A stretch of DNA of 27,971 bases, taken from an uncultured Clostridia bacterium (GTDB taxonomy: Bacteria; Bacillota; Clostridia; UBA1381). Position numbers and translations under genes: made by a program. The stretch is from positions 9,085-37,055 of the forward strand of contig CAJTPP010000022.1 in assembly GCA_910578235.1 (NCBI GenBank), read 5' to 3'. Below, piece after piece: positions 1 to 8,898 of this stretch. Under the pieces are notes generated by a model that did not search any database, had not been told where the DNA came from, and worked only from the letters and a program-made list of their open reading frames with translations. Every line of letters starts with the position of its first letter. The first letter of the stretch is position 1.

Positions 1-2
1 CT

Positions 3-611
3 GTCACAAATGAGGCGGTGACGCTGAGAGCGGTTCTTAAAAACGGAATGGTGATAGACGGTGAATCACATATAGGCGTGCACCGCTGCGGAGAAGACAG
101 CGGAATTGATCGGCTTATATTAAATCCAAAAAGACCGAGACCTGTAGACGGTGTTATAAGAGCTATAAAAAACGCGGATATAATTGTGCTCGGTCCGGGG
201 AGTCTTTATACAAGCATAATACCCAATCTGCTTGTAGACGGTGTTGTTGACGCGATAAAAGACAGCGGAGCGGTTAAAATATATGTTTGTAATATCATGA
301 GTCAGGCGGGAGAAACAGAGGGTTATACTGCGAATGACCATCTTTCCGCTATAGAGCGTCATTCTTACGAGGGGATAGCCGACATTGTTCTTGCAAACAG
401 CGCCGAAATTCCGGATGGACTGAAGGAGAAATACGCTCTGGAAAACGCGTATGCGGTGGAGATTGACGCTCAGAAAATACTGACGCGCGCAAAGCTTGTG
501 GAGGGTAATCTTATGCTCGTCCGCAATGACAGGATACGTCATAATTTCAGCCGTCTGGCAAGGACTATCATGCGCTTGGGCAGTGATATAAATTATTTTG
601 AAAACAGATAA
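3..611 (+). CDS. yvcK: YvcK/GlmR family protein, 3' part only
   Basis: The open frame runs in from the left edge, so the N-terminal part of the gene lies outside the window; about 202 residues remain. The sequence shows the family's conserved GPGSLYTSIIPNLLV stretch and a following QAGETEGYTANDHL stretch, both hallmarks of the CofD-like YvcK group. In Bacillus this cytoplasmic protein binds UDP-GlcNAc and links carbon status to cell-wall precursor synthesis; that role is family knowledge. The GTG at position 18 is internal, because the frame upstream (VTNEA) already matches the family. whiA follows after 17 bp, reproducing the usual rapZ-yvcK-whiA order, with rapZ expected just off the left end. 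Confidence 0.9.
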   Translation, partial: VTNEAVTLRAVLKNGMVIDGESHIGVHRCGEDSGIDRLILNPKRPRPVDGVIRAIKNADIIVLGPGSLYTSIIPNLLVDGVVDAIKDSGAVKIYVCNIMSQAGETEGYTANDHLSAIERHSYEGIADIVLANSAEIPDGLKEKYALENAYAVEIDAQKILTRAKLVEGNLMLVRNDRIRHNFSRLARTIMRLGSDINYFENR

Positions 612-628
612 AGGGTGAGGGGATTAAT

Positions 629-1486
629 ATGTCTTTTTCATCACAGATAAAGGAAAAACTTTGCGGAATAAAATACGCGTGCGAAAACTGTGCCTTATGT
701 GAAACTGCGGGCGCTATTGACTTCGGCGGCAGCGTGAGCGAACGTGAGATTAAATTTACAACAGAGAAAGATTTTGTGGCGCGGAGGGTGCGGGATGATA
801 TTTTGCGGACTTTCGGCATAAGCACGGAAATCGTTTCAGCGTCAAGAATAATGCGTATAAGGATAGATAATATTTATCAGATAGAGAATATTGCTGACGG
901 TATATCGCATAAAGGTGATATACCGTTTTCATGTTGCCGCGCGTCTTTTGTGCGCGGAGCGTTTCTCGGCGGAGGCAGCGTAACTGATCCTCAAAAGGAA
1001 TATCATATGGAATTCAACACCAGAAGCGGAGAAAATGCTGTGTTTTTGCAGAAAATACTTGAACAGGACGGTTTTTCATCAAAGATAACTCAGCGTAAGG
1101 GATACTATGTTGTCTATATAAAGGGCGGAGAGGAAATTGCGGATATTCTCGGATATATGGGCGCGCCTCAGGGAGCGTTTGAACTATATTCCGTACAGAT
1201 TGAAAAGGATATGCGCAATGCTGTGAACAGGCGCGTAAATTGCGAAAACGCAAATACGAATAAGGCAGCCCGGGCGTCGTCAAAACATCTTGTGGCTATC
1301 AGCAAAATAAAGAACGCAAAGAGCTGGGACAAACTACCCGAGGTGCTTCGTGAAATAGGCGAGCTGAGGGAGGAATATCCCGAGGACAGTTTAAAAGAGC
1401 TTGGAGAGAAAACAAATCCGCCGATAGGCAAGTCGGGAGTAAATCACCGTCTTAACAGAATTTTAGAAATTGCGGAAAATATATAG
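629..1486 (+). CDS. whiA: DNA-binding protein WhiA
   Basis: This 285-residue protein has the WhiA architecture: an N-terminal region, a LAGLIDADG-homing-endonuclease-like fold marked by the FVRGAFLGGGSV motif near residue 110, and a C-terminal helix-turn-helix ending in LKELGEKTNPPIGKSGVNHR. It is a little shorter than the roughly 315 residues common in the family. WhiA affects sporulation or cell division and chromosome segregation depending on the organism; its exact role here is not visible. A GTGAGGGG ribosome binding site precedes the ATG. It is followed 12 bp later by dnaE and is probably cotranscribed with yvcK. Confidence 0.93.
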   Translation: MSFSSQIKEKLCGIKYACENCALCETAGAIDFGGSVSEREIKFTTEKDFVARRVRDDILRTFGISTEIVSASRIMRIRIDNIYQIENIADGISHKGDIPFSCCRASFVRGAFLGGGSVTDPQKEYHMEFNTRSGENAVFLQKILEQDGFSSKITQRKGYYVVYIKGGEEIADILGYMGAPQGAFELYSVQIEKDMRNAVNRRVNCENANTNKAARASSKHLVAISKIKNAKSWDKLPEVLREIGELREEYPEDSLKELGEKTNPPIGKSGVNHRLNRILEIAENI

Positions 1487-1498
1487 GGGGTAATAGGG

Positions 1499-4400
1499 AT
1501 GGAATTCTGTCATCTGCACACACATACTGAATACAGCTTGCTTGACGGCGAGGCGAGCATACCGAAGCTGATTGCGCGGGTTAAGGAGCTTGGCATGACG
1601 TCCTGCGCGATAACTGATCATGGCTCTATGTACGGAGTAGCTGACTTTTACCGCGAGGCTAAGGCTAACGGTATTCATCCGGTAATCGGGTGCGAGGTGT
1701 ATATGGCGCCCAGAAGCCGTTTTGACAAAATTCATGATATTGACAATAAAACAAGCCATCTTATACTGCTGGCTGAAAATCAGACAGGCTATAAAAATCT
1801 TATCAAGCTTGTGTCGAGCGGATATATTGACGGTTTTTATTACAAGCCGAGAATAGATTTTGAACTGTTAAAGGAGCACAGCGAGGGTATAATAGCATTA
1901 TCCGCATGTCTTGCGGGTGAAGTGCCGAAGGCTATTCTGCGTGATGACTATAACGGAGCTAAGGAAATTGTTGAAAAGTATGTAAGCGTGCTTGGAAAAG
2001 ATAATTATTTTCTTGAAATACAGGATCACGGTATAAGCGATCAGAAGCGTATTATTCCGGAAATCATACGTCTCTCGCAGGAAACGGGTGTGGGGCTTGT
2101 CGCCACGAACGACATACATTATCTGAAAAAAGAGGACGCAAGATATCAGGATGTTCTGATGTGTATACAGATGGAAAAAACCGTTGATGATCCTGACAGA
2201 ATGAGGTTTGACACGGAGGAATTTTATATAAAATCGCCTGAGGAAATGGCGGATTTGTTTGAATATATTCCCGAAGCGGTCACTAATACCGAAAAAATCG
2301 CGCGGCGCTGTAATGTTGATTTTGATTTTGATACCCGTCATTTGCCTGTGTTTGACGTGCCTGAGAGAAGGGACGCGTTTGAATATCTTGAGGAATTGTG
2401 CGCGGACGGGCTTAAAAAGCGGTATTCACCAGTCACACCGGAGCTTAGGGAAAGATTGGATTATGAGCTTGGCGTTATAAAGAATATGGGTTTTGTCGAC
2501 TATTTCCTGATTGTGTGGGATTTTATACGCTTTGCTCGAAGTCACGGAGTTATGGTAGGCCCGGGACGCGGAAGCGCGGCGGGAAGTATAGTGTCGTATT
2601 GTCTTGGCATAACAAAGGTTGATCCGATAAAATACGCGCTTATTTTTGAGAGATTTTTAAATCCCGAGCGTGTCAGCATGCCTGATATTGATATTGATTT
2701 CGCGCCGGAGGGAAGGCAGAAGGTCATAGAATATGTCGTTGAAAAATACGGCGAGGGACAGGTCGCTCAGATAATTACCTTCGGTACAATGAAGGCGAAG
2801 CTTGCTATACGCGATGTCGGCCGCGCGCTTAATATTCCGTACGCTGAGGTTGATAAGGTGGCAAAGCTTGTTCCGTTTGATCTGAAAATGACAATAAAGA
2901 AGGCTATTGACATAAGCTCGGAGCTTCACGCGTTATATGAAAATGACGCTAAAATCAGGGAACTGCTTGACACGTCAATGGCTCTGGAGGGACTGCCCCG
3001 TCATGCGTCAACGCATGCGGCGGGAGTGGTTATAACAAGCGAGCCGATAGTCAGTTATGTGCCGCTTCAGCTTAACGCGGATAATTTTATAACAACGCAG
3101 TTTACAAAGGACACAGTTGAGAGTCTCGGACTTTTGAAGATGGATTTTCTGGGACTGCGAAATCTTACGGTTATTGAAAACGCGGTTAAGATAATAAAGA
3201 AAACAACGGGGACAGAGCTTGATATAGATAATATAGATTATAATAAGCGTGAGGTATACGAGCTTATTTCCTCCGGCAATACTGACGGCGTGTTTCAGAT
3301 GGAGAGCGCGGGAATGCAGTCATTTATGCAGGAGCTTAAACCAGACTCGTTTGAGGATATAATAGCGGGAATCGCGCTTTACCGTCCGGGGCCTATGGAG
3401 CAAATACCGAGATATATCAGCAATAAGAAAAATCCTGATAAAATTACGTACAAACATCCATTATTGGAGGATATTCTGAACGTCAGCTACGGATGTATGG
3501 TGTATCAGGAGCAGGTGCTTGAAATAGTGCGCACGCTCGCGGGGTATTCTCTCGGAAAAGCCGATCAGATGCGGCGCACGATCAGTAAGAAAAAAGCTGA
3601 TCAGATGGTGATTGAGCGTAAAAATTTCATATATGGAAGCGATGACGGAGAAATCCCCGGCTGTGTCAGAAACGGAATAGACGAGGCTACGGCGATAGCT
3701 ATATTTGATGAAATCAATGATTTTGCCAATTACGCCTTTAATAAGTCACACGCGGCGGCATACGCCTTTGTCGCATATCAGACGGCATATTTAAAGACGT
3801 TTTATCCTGTTGAATATATGGCCGCGCTTATATCAAGTATTGACGATCTTGACAAGATAAATCATTATATCGCGAACTGTAAGGATATGGGTATTGACAG
3901 ACTTCCGCCCGATGTAAACAGCAGTGAGGATACATTTACGGTTGAAAACGGAAGTATACGCTTTGGACTTTCGGCTGTTAAGAATGTAGGACGGTCAATG
4001 ATTGTGCATCTTGTCAGAGAGCGCGTTAGCAGCGGTAAATTCAAAAGTTTTTCAAATTTTATTGAGCGTATGGCAGGTAAAGATATGAATAAACGCGCGC
4101 TGGAAGGACTTATATCATGCGGAGCGTTTGACTCTATGGGGATAAAGCGCTCACAGCTTTTGGCTGTGTATGAAAAAGCGCTTGAAGGCACTGCAAGAGC
4201 GGCGCGTGATAATATCGCCGGACAGATGACGCTGTTTGACGGGTCGGACGCTCAGTCGGAAATGGAATTTCCGGATATTCCCGAACTTGACAAGAAATTG
4301 TTGCTAAAAATGGAAAAACAGTCTACCGGTCTTTATTTTTCCGGTCATCCGATGGAGGAATATACGGATAAAATTAAAAAACTTACAAAGTATAATATAA

Positions 4401-4969
4401 ATGATATTTTATCAAGCGTACACCGTGATGACGAGGGTAATTATCATGCCGCCGAGAACGGTCTGAAGGACGGCGCTATGCTTGTGATATGCGCGGCGAT
4501 CGCATCAAGAAAAAATAAAACAACAAGGGCAAGCAACGCGCAGATGGCGTTTCTGACGCTGGAAGACACATACGGCTCAGTGGAATGTATAGTGTTTCCG
4601 AAGGTTTTGAATGAGTATTCTCCGATTTTGAGCGAGGACAATCTTGTGGCGGTGTCGGCAAGACTTTCCATACGGGAGGACGAGGAGCCGAAAATTCTGA
4701 TGCAGTCTGTGCAGCTGCTTGACGAGGCTATCGCAAACAGAAAAGAACCTCCCAGACTTTATATTCAGCTGGATACAAAGACTGACGAAACCTTAAAAAG
4801 CGTGGAAGAGGCGCTTTCACCGTATCAGGGCGATATGGAGGTAAGACTGTTTTTTGCCGATACTCGTAAAATGACGGCCGCGCCGCGCAGATTATGGTTT
4901 AACGGCACCGCAGGAGCCGTAAATGATCTGAAAAGTATATTTGGCGAAGATAATGTAAAAATAAAATAG
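1499..4969 (+). CDS. dnaE: DNA polymerase III alpha subunit, DnaE type
   Basis: This 1156-residue replicative polymerase starts with a PHP domain (FCHLHTHTEYSLLDG from residue 3), followed by the C-family palm. The catalytic aspartates are visible as PDIDIDF near residues 395-401 and in KMDFLGL around Asp549. PGRGSAAGSIVSYCLG is a conserved nucleotide-binding stretch just before the first pair. Helix-hairpin-helix sequence follows, then an OB fold near residues 990-1060 (AFLTLEDTYGSVECIVFP). There is no internal exonuclease domain, so it is DnaE rather than PolC. The gene sits 12 bp behind whiA with a GGGGG-rich ribosome binding site. Length and motifs are complete, with no frameshift seen. 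Confidence 0.97.
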   Translation: MEFCHLHTHTEYSLLDGEASIPKLIARVKELGMTSCAITDHGSMYGVADFYREAKANGIHPVIGCEVYMAPRSRFDKIHDIDNKTSHLILLAENQTGYKNLIKLVSSGYIDGFYYKPRIDFELLKEHSEGIIALSACLAGEVPKAILRDDYNGAKEIVEKYVSVLGKDNYFLEIQDHGISDQKRIIPEIIRLSQETGVGLVATNDIHYLKKEDARYQDVLMCIQMEKTVDDPDRMRFDTEEFYIKSPEEMADLFEYIPEAVTNTEKIARRCNVDFDFDTRHLPVFDVPERRDAFEYLEELCADGLKKRYSPVTPELRERLDYELGVIKNMGFVDYFLIVWDFIRFARSHGVMVGPGRGSAAGSIVSYCLGITKVDPIKYALIFERFLNPERVSMPDIDIDFAPEGRQKVIEYVVEKYGEGQVAQIITFGTMKAKLAIRDVGRALNIPYAEVDKVAKLVPFDLKMTIKKAIDISSELHALYENDAKIRELLDTSMALEGLPRHASTHAAGVVITSEPIVSYVPLQLNADNFITTQFTKDTVESLGLLKMDFLGLRNLTVIENAVKIIKKTTGTELDIDNIDYNKREVYELISSGNTDGVFQMESAGMQSFMQELKPDSFEDIIAGIALYRPGPMEQIPRYISNKKNPDKITYKHPLLEDILNVSYGCMVYQEQVLEIVRTLAGYSLGKADQMRRTISKKKADQMVIERKNFIYGSDDGEIPGCVRNGIDEATAIAIFDEINDFANYAFNKSHAAAYAFVAYQTAYLKTFYPVEYMAALISSIDDLDKINHYIANCKDMGIDRLPPDVNSSEDTFTVENGSIRFGLSAVKNVGRSMIVHLVRERVSSGKFKSFSNFIERMAGKDMNKRALEGLISCGAFDSMGIKRSQLLAVYEKALEGTARAARDNIAGQMTLFDGSDAQSEMEFPDIPELDKKLLLKMEKQSTGLYFSGHPMEEYTDKIKKLTKYNINDILSSVHRDDEGNYHAAENGLKDGAMLVICAAIASRKNKTTRASNAQMAFLTLEDTYGSVECIVFPKVLNEYSPILSEDNLVAVSARLSIREDEEPKILMQSVQLLDEAIANRKEPPRLYIQLDTKTDETLKSVEEALSPYQGDMEVRLFFADTRKMTAAPRRLWFNGTAGAVNDLKSIFGEDNVKIK

Positions 4970-5023
4970 TAAAAATAACCAAAACACTTTGCGGAGCAAG
5001 TATATTTTTAAATGTATTTACTC

Positions 5024-5052
5024 TTGCAAAATTTACAAAAATGCTATATTAT
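5024..5052 (+). promoter_or_regulatory. Sigma-A promoter for mtrB-pfkA group
   Basis: TTGCAA and TATTAT boxes are separated by 17 bp, in the 165-bp AT-rich gap after dnaE. It would drive mtrB, the DUF2007-like gene and pfkA. A weak, imperfect hairpin (4991-5030) sits just upstream and may end the dnaE transcript. Confidence 0.55.
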
Positions 5053-5113
5053 ATAATATATGTAATATTTTAAGATTTCGATAAGACAACAAATTTCTTT
5101 CGGGCTCTTTTGA

Positions 5114-5128
5114 AAGGAGTTAATGTAA
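5114..5128 (+). promoter_or_regulatory. Ribosome binding site followed by ATG-TAA start-stop
   Basis: AAGGAG is followed 3-4 nt later by ATG (5123-5125) and immediately by TAA (5126-5128). The in-frame mtrB start at 5135 lies about 15 nt from the Shine-Dalgarno sequence, longer than usual. A ribosome could initiate and stop on the two-codon frame before mtrB. Confidence 0.45.
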
Positions 5129-5134
5129 GCGGCT

Positions 5135-5347
5135 ATGGAGGATTATATAGTGGTAAAGGCGCTGGAGGACGGCGTTAATATTATAGGACTGACAAGCGGA
5201 AAGGACACCAGATTTCATCATACGGAAAAGCTGGATAAGGGTGAGGTGTTTCTGGCTCAGTTTACTGATATGACTACGGCAATAAAAATAAACGGCTCTG
5301 CTGAAATATACACGAAGCACGGCAAAGTTGTGTCGGATGAAAGATAA
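5135..5347 (+). CDS. mtrB: trp RNA-binding attenuation protein TRAP (MtrB)
   Basis: This 70-residue protein aligns along its whole length with Bacillus TRAP, including EDGVN, IGLT, FHH, EKLDKGEV and AQFT. TRAP forms an 11-subunit ring that binds tryptophan and wraps NAG-repeat RNA to attenuate trp genes. The Trp-pocket threonines are kept (Thr20, Thr25, Thr44, Thr47 here). Of the RNA-binding KKR triad (Lys37, Lys56 and Arg58 in Bacillus), the two lysines are present as Lys32 and Lys51, but the arginine position is Asn53. No trp, folate or anti-TRAP gene is nearby; its neighbours are dnaE and pfkA. The start is ATG 5135, because an in-frame TAA lies at 5126-5128. Family identity is firm; the regulated targets are unknown. 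Confidence 0.9.
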   Translation: MEDYIVVKALEDGVNIIGLTSGKDTRFHHTEKLDKGEVFLAQFTDMTTAIKINGSAEIYTKHGKVVSDER

Positions 5348-5381
5348 GAGAGACGCTAAGTGTACGGCAGGAGGTTAATTT

Positions 5382-5582
5382 ATGTGGACAGTAGTTTATA
5401 TATCGCAGTCTATACAGACGTCTGAGAAACTTGTGGAGGTGCTCAGTGAAAACGCTGTGATTTCCCGGTTAAGACGCTCAAGCGGCAGTGAGGAAAAAAA
5501 ATGCGGCTGCTATGAGGTGCTTGTTCCGTCAACAGAGCTGGAAAAAGCTCAGGATTTGATGATTGAAAACGAACTATTTTAA
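5382..5582 (+). CDS. Small DUF2007-like protein
   Basis: This 66-residue protein begins WTVVYISQSIQTSEKLVEVL and ends with YEVLVPSTELEKAQDLMIE. That is the beta-alpha-beta pattern of DUF2007-type putative signal-transducing proteins, in which a short domain senses or binds an unknown partner. A CGC pair near residue 42 is the only cysteine cluster. AGGAGG at 5369-5374 gives a clear ATG start. It lies 34 bp after mtrB and 23 bp before pfkA, so it is probably cotranscribed with both. I see no signal peptide or membrane segment. The function is unknown; the family assignment is by pattern only. Confidence 0.65.
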   Translation: MWTVVYISQSIQTSEKLVEVLSENAVISRLRRSSGSEEKKCGCYEVLVPSTELEKAQDLMIENELF

Positions 5583-5605
5583 GTTTTGTGGGAGGATTTA
5601 AAGTT

Positions 5606-6580
5606 ATGGATAATAATGTAAGAACAATAGGCGTGCTGACAAGCGGAGGCGACGCTCCGGGAATGAACGCGGCAATCCGCGCGGTTGTCAGAGTGGGTTC
5701 ATATTATGGTCTTAAGGTGTTTGGTGTGAGACGCGGTTATAACGGTCTTATTAACGGCGAGCTTGTGGAGATGAACGCGAGATCTGTTTCTGAAATACTT
5801 CAGAGAGGAGGCACTATTCTTCAAACTGCACGATGCCTTGAGTTTAAAGAGAAAGAGGGCGTTGAGAAGGCTGTTCAGATTGCTAAGGTGTTTGGTCTTG
5901 ACGGTCTTATTGTTATCGGCGGCGACGGCTCTTTCAGAGGCGCTAAGGATTTGTGCGCGGCGGGACTCCCTACCATTGCTATGCCGGGTACTATTGACAA
6001 TGATATTAATTGCAGTGAGTATACTGTGGGATACGATACCTGTCTCAATACGGTTAAGGATGCAGTTGATAAGATAAGAGACACTGCGCAGAGTCATGAA
6101 AGATGCTCTATTATCGAGGTTATGGGCAGAGCGGCCGGATATATCGCTATTCAGGCGGGTATTGCCTGCGGCGCGGAGGTTATTCTTGTGCCGGAAAGAG
6201 AATGGAATTTTGACGAGGATGTGCTTCGTCCTATTCTTGAAAGTAAGTCGAGAGGAAGAAAGCATTCTATTATTATTGTTGCCGAGGGTGTCGGCGGTGT
6301 TATTGAAATGGCTAAGGAGATAGAGGAAAAGACCGGTATTGAGTCCAGAGCTACTATTCTCGGTCATGTGCAGAGAGGCGGAAGCCCGACTGTGAGAGAC
6401 AGAGTGGTTGCGAGTGAAATGGGCGGTATGGCGGTTGAGTTGCTGCTACAGGGAAAGCAGAACCGAATTGTTTGTATGAGAGATCATACGATTACCGATG
6501 TCGATATTGAGGAAGGCCTTGCAATGAAGAAAGAGCTTCCGCAGCCTCTTGTTGATCTTGCTAAGAAGCTTTCGGTATAA
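5606..6580 (+). CDS. pfkA: ATP-dependent 6-phosphofructokinase
   Basis: This 324-residue enzyme phosphorylates fructose 6-phosphate in glycolysis. Visible motifs are the nucleotide-binding GVLTSGGDAPGMNAAIRAVV near the N-terminus, GGDGSF at 105-110, whose Gly108 marks ATP rather than pyrophosphate use, and PGTIDNDI with catalytic Asp131. Length matches bacterial PfkA tetramers. I chose ATG 5606 because GGGAGG lies just upstream; a GTG at 5588 overlaps that ribosome binding site and would add six atypical residues. A strong intrinsic terminator follows, then pyk, so the two irreversible steps of glycolysis are adjacent, as in many Firmicutes. Confidence 0.96.
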   Translation: MDNNVRTIGVLTSGGDAPGMNAAIRAVVRVGSYYGLKVFGVRRGYNGLINGELVEMNARSVSEILQRGGTILQTARCLEFKEKEGVEKAVQIAKVFGLDGLIVIGGDGSFRGAKDLCAAGLPTIAMPGTIDNDINCSEYTVGYDTCLNTVKDAVDKIRDTAQSHERCSIIEVMGRAAGYIAIQAGIACGAEVILVPEREWNFDEDVLRPILESKSRGRKHSIIIVAEGVGGVIEMAKEIEEKTGIESRATILGHVQRGGSPTVRDRVVASEMGGMAVELLLQGKQNRIVCMRDHTITDVDIEEGLAMKKELPQPLVDLAKKLSV

Positions 6581-6618
6581 TTGAAATACAGGCTGCCGGC
6601 ATAGCCGTCAGCTTTTGA

Positions 6619-6644
6619 AAGGTGTTCATCTGAACACCTTTTTT
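6619..6644 (+). terminator. Intrinsic terminator between pfkA and pyk
   Basis: The stem AAGGTGTTCA/TGAACACCTT is a perfect 10-bp pair with a two-base loop, and the 3' arm runs into six T. It lies only 30 bp before pyk, and I find no convincing promoter in between, so it may work as a partial terminator. Confidence 0.85.
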
Positions 6645-6674
6645 ACACTAAAAATATATTATGGAGGAGAAGCT

Positions 6675-8429
6675 ATGAGAAGAACAAAAATTATTTGCAC
6701 GATGGGGCCTGCTACTGACAGTGAGGATGTTTTAAGAGATCTTATGCTTAGCGGTATGGATGTGGCGAGACTTAATTTTTCACACGGTACGCATGAGGAG
6801 GCGCTCGTAAGAATAAACCGTATAAAGAAGGTAAGGGAAGAACTGGATATTCCTGTGGCTATCCTCCTCGATACTAAAGGCCCGGAGGTAAGAGTCAGAG
6901 AATTTAAAGATGGTAAAGCCGAGCTTAAAGAGGGACAGAAATTCACTCTTTGTACGGATGATGTGGAAGGTGACGATACTCAGGTATCTATAACCTATAA
7001 GGGTCTTCCAAAGGATATAAAAGTCGGTAACAGAATACTTATTGATGATGGTCTTATTGAGATGGAGGTATTGAGCGTCAAAAATACCAGAATATTATGT
7101 CAGGTGAAAAACGGCGGTGTTGTGTCAAATAAAAAAGGCGTAAATATACCTAATGTGTCGCTCTCAATGCCGTACATGAGCCAAAAGGATATTGATGATA
7201 TTATATTCGGTATAGAAAATGACGTTGATTTTATAGCGGCGTCGTTTGTAAGAACCGCGTCTGATGTGAAAGAAATAAAAAATGTCCTGCAAAGTCACGG
7301 CGGCAGAGATATTCAGGTGATTTCCAAAATCGAAAATGCCGAGGGCGTGAATAATATTGACGATATTATCAGAGAGTCTCATGGAATAATGGTCGCGCGC
7401 GGCGATATGGGTGTGGAAATAGATATGCAGGATTTGCCTGTTATTCAGAAAAGACTGATTAAGAAAACCTACCGCGCGGGCAAGGTTGTTATTACGGCGA
7501 CGCAGATGCTTGATTCCATGATAAGAAACCCGCGTCCGACAAGAGCGGAAACGACAGACGTTGCGAATGCTATCTATGACGGAACAAGCGCGATTATGCT
7601 TTCAGGCGAAACAGCTATAGGTAAATATCCGGTTGAAACAGTAAAAACTATGGCTTCTATAGCGGAAAGAACGGAGAATGATATTGACTATGTAAAGCGT
7701 CTTGACAGAATGAATTTTGATTCGCGTATGGACGTTACCAACGCTATCAGTCACGCTACATGTACTACCGCTCATGATCTTAGAGCCACGGCCGTTATTG
7801 CGCTGACGTATTCGGGCGGAACGGCTATGCAGATTTCACGTTTCAGACCGTCATGCCCGATTATTGCTCCCACGCTCAGCGCTAAGGCGCGCCGCAGACT
7901 TAATTTGTCATGGGGGGTAATGCCTATTATGAGCGAGGCCAGAAGTAATACGGATGAATTATTCGATCATGCTGTTGAGTGCGCGCAAAAAACAGGTCTT
8001 ATTCAGGACGGTGATCTTGTTGTAATCACAGGCGGCGCGCCTATGGGTGTGGCCGGCACAACAAATATTATGAAGGTACACCTTGTCGGTAATATTCTTG
8101 TTAGCGGCAGAGGACTGGATGCTATAAGTACAACGGCGAATGTGTGTGTGGCTATGAACTGTGAGGAATTACAGAAGAATTTCAGCGACGGCGATATAGT
8201 TGTAACGAATAATATAACAAAGGATATGATATCTATACTGAAAAAGGCTTCGGGAATTATCTCAGAGGAAACGGGCGAGGCGAATAACGCAAGCGTGCTC
8301 GCGGCAGCGCTGGATATTCCGATAATTGTTGCGGCGCCCGGAGCCACAAAGATATTAAAGAGCGGTACCACGATTACTATGGATGCAAAACGCGGACTTG
8401 TATACTCAGGTACAGAAAAACTTAAATAA
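6675..8429 (+). CDS. pyk: Pyruvate kinase with C-terminal PEP-utilising domain
   Basis: This 584-residue glycolytic enzyme makes ATP and pyruvate from PEP and ADP. The N-terminal barrel shows KIICTMGPA, ARLNFSHG, LLDTKGPEVR and VARGDMGVEI, with MLDSMIRNPRPTRAE before the regulatory domain. Glu71 in TKGPE is the residue associated with potassium-dependent enzymes. The last 110 residues (EETGEANNASVLAAAL, then VVAAPGATKILKSG) form the extra PEP-utiliser-like domain known from Bacillus and Geobacillus pyruvate kinases. ATG 6675 follows GGAGG at 6663-6667; an upstream TTG at 6615 lies inside the pfkA terminator and is not a start. The thioesterase and dehydrogenase follow without a terminator. 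Confidence 0.96.
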   Translation: MRRTKIICTMGPATDSEDVLRDLMLSGMDVARLNFSHGTHEEALVRINRIKKVREELDIPVAILLDTKGPEVRVREFKDGKAELKEGQKFTLCTDDVEGDDTQVSITYKGLPKDIKVGNRILIDDGLIEMEVLSVKNTRILCQVKNGGVVSNKKGVNIPNVSLSMPYMSQKDIDDIIFGIENDVDFIAASFVRTASDVKEIKNVLQSHGGRDIQVISKIENAEGVNNIDDIIRESHGIMVARGDMGVEIDMQDLPVIQKRLIKKTYRAGKVVITATQMLDSMIRNPRPTRAETTDVANAIYDGTSAIMLSGETAIGKYPVETVKTMASIAERTENDIDYVKRLDRMNFDSRMDVTNAISHATCTTAHDLRATAVIALTYSGGTAMQISRFRPSCPIIAPTLSAKARRRLNLSWGVMPIMSEARSNTDELFDHAVECAQKTGLIQDGDLVVITGGAPMGVAGTTNIMKVHLVGNILVSGRGLDAISTTANVCVAMNCEELQKNFSDGDIVVTNNITKDMISILKKASGIISEETGEANNASVLAAALDIPIIVAAPGATKILKSGTTITMDAKRGLVYSGTEKLK

Positions 8430-8467
8430 TATTTTGATTTATTATTGAAATATGGGGGTACAGTAAA

Positions 8468-8896
8468 ATGTCATATATCAGCGAGACGTGTTTAACGGTA
8501 AGATACGCGGAAACCGACATGATGGGTATAGTGCATCATTCAAGGTATTATCCGTGGTTTGAGGTAGCGCGTACTGATTTTATAAAAAAAAGCGGTATGA
8601 GCTATACCGAAATGGAAAATATGGGTATACTGCTGCCGCTTACCGAAACGGGCGCGAAATATTATTACGGATTGAAATATGAGGACGAGGTTGTTGTCAG
8701 ATGTAAGCTTACAAAGCTGACAGTCGCCCGGTGCGAGTTTGAGTATGAGGTTTATAAGCTGCCCGAAATGAAGCTTATGACTGTGGGTAAAACAGGACAC
8801 GGTTTTATAAACCGTGATTTTGTGCCGATTAATCTGAAAAAACTGTATCCGGAGGTTTGGCGCAAACTTTCTGAATTACTGTATAAGGAGGACTGA
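8468..8896 (+). CDS. Acyl-CoA thioesterase, YbgC/FadM hot-dog family
   Basis: This 142-residue single-domain hot-dog protein carries the family signature VRYAETDMMGIVHHSRYYPWFEVAR, split here as VRYAETDMMGIVHH with catalytic Asp17 and the following SRYYPWFEVAR. Such enzymes hydrolyse short or branched acyl-CoA thioesters in the cytoplasm; substrate cannot be read from sequence. Its start is preceded by GGGGG. The stop is 2 bp from the start of the next dehydrogenase gene, whose ribosome binding site lies inside the 3' end of this one, so the two are translationally close and probably share an operon with pyk. Confidence 0.85.
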   Translation: MSYISETCLTVRYAETDMMGIVHHSRYYPWFEVARTDFIKKSGMSYTEMENMGILLPLTETGAKYYYGLKYEDEVVVRCKLTKLTVARCEFEYEVYKLPEMKLMTVGKTGHGFINRDFVPINLKKLYPEVWRKLSELLYKED

Positions 8897-8898
8897 TT

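Noticed and set aside
5588..5605. GTG start for pfkA
   Set aside because: It overlaps the GGGAGG site that serves ATG 5606, and the added residues are not found in PfkA proteins.
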